Origin: Strigamia acuminata
Taxonomy: Eukaryota > Arthropoda > Chilopoda > Geophilomorpha > Linotaeniidae
Direction of reading: 5' to 3'
Length of the DNA stretch: 60,000 nucleotides
NCBI GenBank assembly: GCA_949358305.1
Contig: OX442316.1
Coordinates: forward strand, 11,348,001 to 11,408,000
A program made the translations under genes and the position numbers. This document shows positions 57,701-60,000 of the stretch, in pieces; within the stretch, counting starts at the first letter, position 1, and every line of letters begins with the position of its first letter. A model generated the notes under the pieces. The model made no database searches. It was not told where the DNA came from and saw nothing but the letters and a program-made list of their open reading frames with translations.

Positions 57701-60000
57701 CTTCACCCTTCATCACTAAGCAAACAAGAGCCGCACAAGCCCTTGATAGTGCTTTACACTCGTATGCAATATTTATGGAACCAAGTGGCTGTGGCATTAC
57801 CACAGATAACAACGCTTCCAGTTTCACTCACTGCACACATACAAAAGTCGATTTTAAAACAAAAACTAAATAAACTTGCTTTGATAAAAAAGTTATCTCG
57901 AATTAAACGCTATCGGCTTTGCTAAGGTTTCTCGCAATCTCTCATCTCTCGATTTGTTACGCAAAACTGAGCATTTAATATATATATTATCTCTTTTCCT
58001 TCCTAAAAGATGGAATTTTTCCCTGTGAAAACAGAAAATGATTCAATACTAATCGATTTGAGAAGAGGAAAGGAAAAAAAAAAATCTCGGTCCGATTTCA
58101 GTGAGACTTTTGGCATTTCTCCTTCAAAACTTTTCACTTCCTTTCACAAACATCTCAGCAGCTCGATTCGGTCTTGCGCGTAAGAGAACACTGATCGTTA
58201 CCATAACAACTAACCCGGGAAAAGGTAAATGCGAAGACATTTATCAAACAAATTTCACCGCTGGTCTGGGTAATGAGCTTGGATTATTAGCTTGGCCGGA
58301 TATGAGATTAGCAAAACTCAAAAATCATACCCTAGATACATTGAAAACAACGCTCGCATGAAATATTTCGCCGAATACGAAAAACATCTTATTTTCCACA
58401 CAATTTCGTCGTAAATAATGTAAAATCAATTATATTCAAATCGATAGTCTCATTATCGAATTCCTCAGACAATGGTCACATCAGATAAAGTGAGGCGTTT
58501 GTAATAAGCACTAATCGAAAACACTGCAGCATCTCTCGCTCGCTCTCTTTCATCTTCAACAATCCATCCGTATATAAAGACAAGAGAAAATTGATACCCT
58601 TTCAGCACGCCGAGAAAGTACTGCAGCCTTGCTTTATTGTTATCTTACCGAGTTTCCAATAAATGGATCAGATTACTAACTGAATTACTCATACCCTGTA
58701 CTCAACCTGGTCCTTTTATTCTCGTCCTAGACTGAAGTTTCTTTCCGGTTTTTTTGTCGCCACCTTCGAAGTTCTATTGAATTTTAAATCTGCGCCTTTT
58801 ATTGCATACTGTATTGGTTAATTGAATATTAATTATTAAGCTTCTTCATTCCTTCGCTTGTGTGTTTTAAGTGTTGATCTTCGTTAATTACTATCGAACG
58901 TACAAGTAAATGAAATCATTCAAAAAAGAACGAATTTCGAAAAACCTCTTAAAAACAATTGAATCTTTTCGCTACAATTTTCATATTTTTACATATATTT
59001 ACATCACTTACACAATACCTGTCGATTTTTCAAAAAATTTCGTTTTCTTTCTTGCTTTTTCATTTTCCAATATTTCCCTTTTATTTGACAGGGCTTTGGA
59101 AAAATTGAAATATGAAAATGCCACCGAAATAACTTTCTATTTTATTTAGTGAATCAAAAGAAAAATTGCAAAACAATTTTTTTTTCTCCAAAAGTCAAAT
59201 CAATATACATGGGGGAAAGAATTGACTTCAAATAGATTGGAGAATAATAATATAAAAATAAACTATTTCCACATCTGTTTATAAAACAAGCTCAGTTTCC
59301 TTGTTTGCATTGCGAATCCTTCGTCTCGTTAACATCTTAAAACAATCGTTACCATAATTAGACAGTAATCCTTTGAGCGCGCCGTACAAGTCAAATAAAT
59401 AACAGTCTCTATGACAGAAACTTTTGTGCGCCGAAGTCGCCTGTCAATCTTTCCACCGAATGTAAATGTTAAGAAAAAATTAGTGACACAATGAGAGGGA
59501 AAAAAGAAGAAAAATGGTAAAAGAAGAAAGCAAAGAGACGGATATTGTCGAGCGACGATGTATTTAGACCTAAGGGCTTAGTCGTTAAGAAATTATTTGC
59601 TTCATTGAGTGAAAAACATCTGCCTGACTCTATTAGCATTCATAGTTGTTAGTAAAGAAAGATGCAATGAAAGAACACAAGTCTTATTAGCCTCGGCACA
59701 CATGTTAGAGGTCTCAAAAAAATGTTGTTGTTGCAATAAAATTTATCAACGGGTGGGCCAAAAACTAATTATACTTATATCTTTTAAATGACTCATTTTC
59801 TTAAATGAATTAAACGTGTGTGTGTTTTTTTTTTACTCTGAAAAAAATCGTATAACCCTTTTAAAAAAAAATATATATAAAAATTTGAAAAATGGAATAA
59901 AGATAAGAGTTATTCTCCAATGAAATTTTATTTTCCCTTCCTCTTAAAATGGATTGGTCCTGCAGTTTACAAATGAAACGAGAATGGAATTCAATGTTCT
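54724..60000 (-). other. Intron upstream of Ig2a (partial, at least 5.3 kb)
   Basis: No Ig1 or signal-peptide exon and no alternative Ig2a exon could be recognised. A GC-richer patch at 56440-56600 carries a split inverted repeat (AGGGGTGGT and ACCACCCCT) and repeated GGTGACCA-like words. A hairpin lies at 57531-57580. Confidence 0.75.
57531..57580. repeat. Short inverted repeat in the upstream intron
   Basis: CTTTCGCTC (57531-57539) pairs with GAGCGAAAG (57572-57580). A smaller CCTCT/AGAGG stem lies inside. It is in a locally GC-richer patch; function unknown. Confidence 0.45.

Noticed and set aside
1-60000. CRISPR arrays, operons, bacterial promoters or terminators
   Set aside because: The window is eukaryotic intron/exon sequence; no regularly spaced repeats were found.

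Overview
The window is a stretch of AT-rich animal genome. It is almost entirely the interior of one very long gene on the minus strand, a Down-syndrome cell adhesion molecule (Dscam) family member. Twelve separate coding exons can be placed with GT/AG splice sites. Read from high to low coordinates they encode Ig2 (two half-exons), Ig3 (two half-exons), Ig4, Ig5, Ig6 (two half-exons), two tandem versions of Ig7, and Ig8 (two half-exons). Using one Ig7 exon, the exons join into a continuous 2,040-nt, 680-codon frame with no stop. The residues around the Ig cysteines (e.g. LPSGELHIREV, WMKDGKPI, GIGTGLS) and the exon partition are those of arthropod Dscam, so the source is most likely an arthropod. 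I cannot name the species. The first exons (signal peptide, Ig1) lie beyond 60000. The last ones (Ig9, Ig10, fibronectin repeats, membrane segment, cytoplasmic tail) lie before position 1.

Layout on the plus axis: 1-497 intron; 498-674 Ig8b; 6434-6553 Ig8a; 8508-14632 a retrotransposon inside the next intron; 16794-17087 Ig7 version B; 17906-18199 Ig7 version A; 20696-20857 Ig6b; 22645-22755 Ig6a; 27761-28057 Ig5; 34649-34918 Ig4; 38490-38668 Ig3b; 44382-44499 Ig3a; 53612-53761 Ig2b; 54562-54723 Ig2a; 54724-60000 upstream intron. Introns run from 0.8 to 10.2 kb.

The point of greatest biological interest is the Ig7 pair. Two neighbouring 294-bp exons have the same phase (1-1), align without gaps (42 of 98 residues identical by hand count), and are each compatible with the same flanking exons. 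This is the arrangement expected of mutually exclusive alternative exons. It resembles the two-way Ig7 choice of Drosophila Dscam2 rather than the dozens of alternatives at Drosophila Dscam1 exons 4, 6 and 9. The Ig2a and Ig3a positions (equivalent to Dscam1 exons 4 and 6) appear single-copy here. Both Ig7 exons have weak splice sites. A pyrimidine-rich tract (as read on the coding strand) follows the donor of version B.

Between Ig7B and Ig8a sits a complete BEL/Pao LTR retrotransposon on the plus strand, antisense to the host gene. It has 400-bp LTRs identical by eye, an 18-nt primer-binding site matching the 3' end of tRNA-Phe, and one uninterrupted 1737-codon gag-pol frame with every main catalytic motif. 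It looks like a very young insertion. Smaller non-coding structures include a 46-bp perfect palindrome, a pre-miRNA-sized hairpin, a 276-bp foldback MITE-like element, GA/AT microsatellites and several diverged short duplications. I found no tRNA, rRNA, CRISPR array or second host gene.
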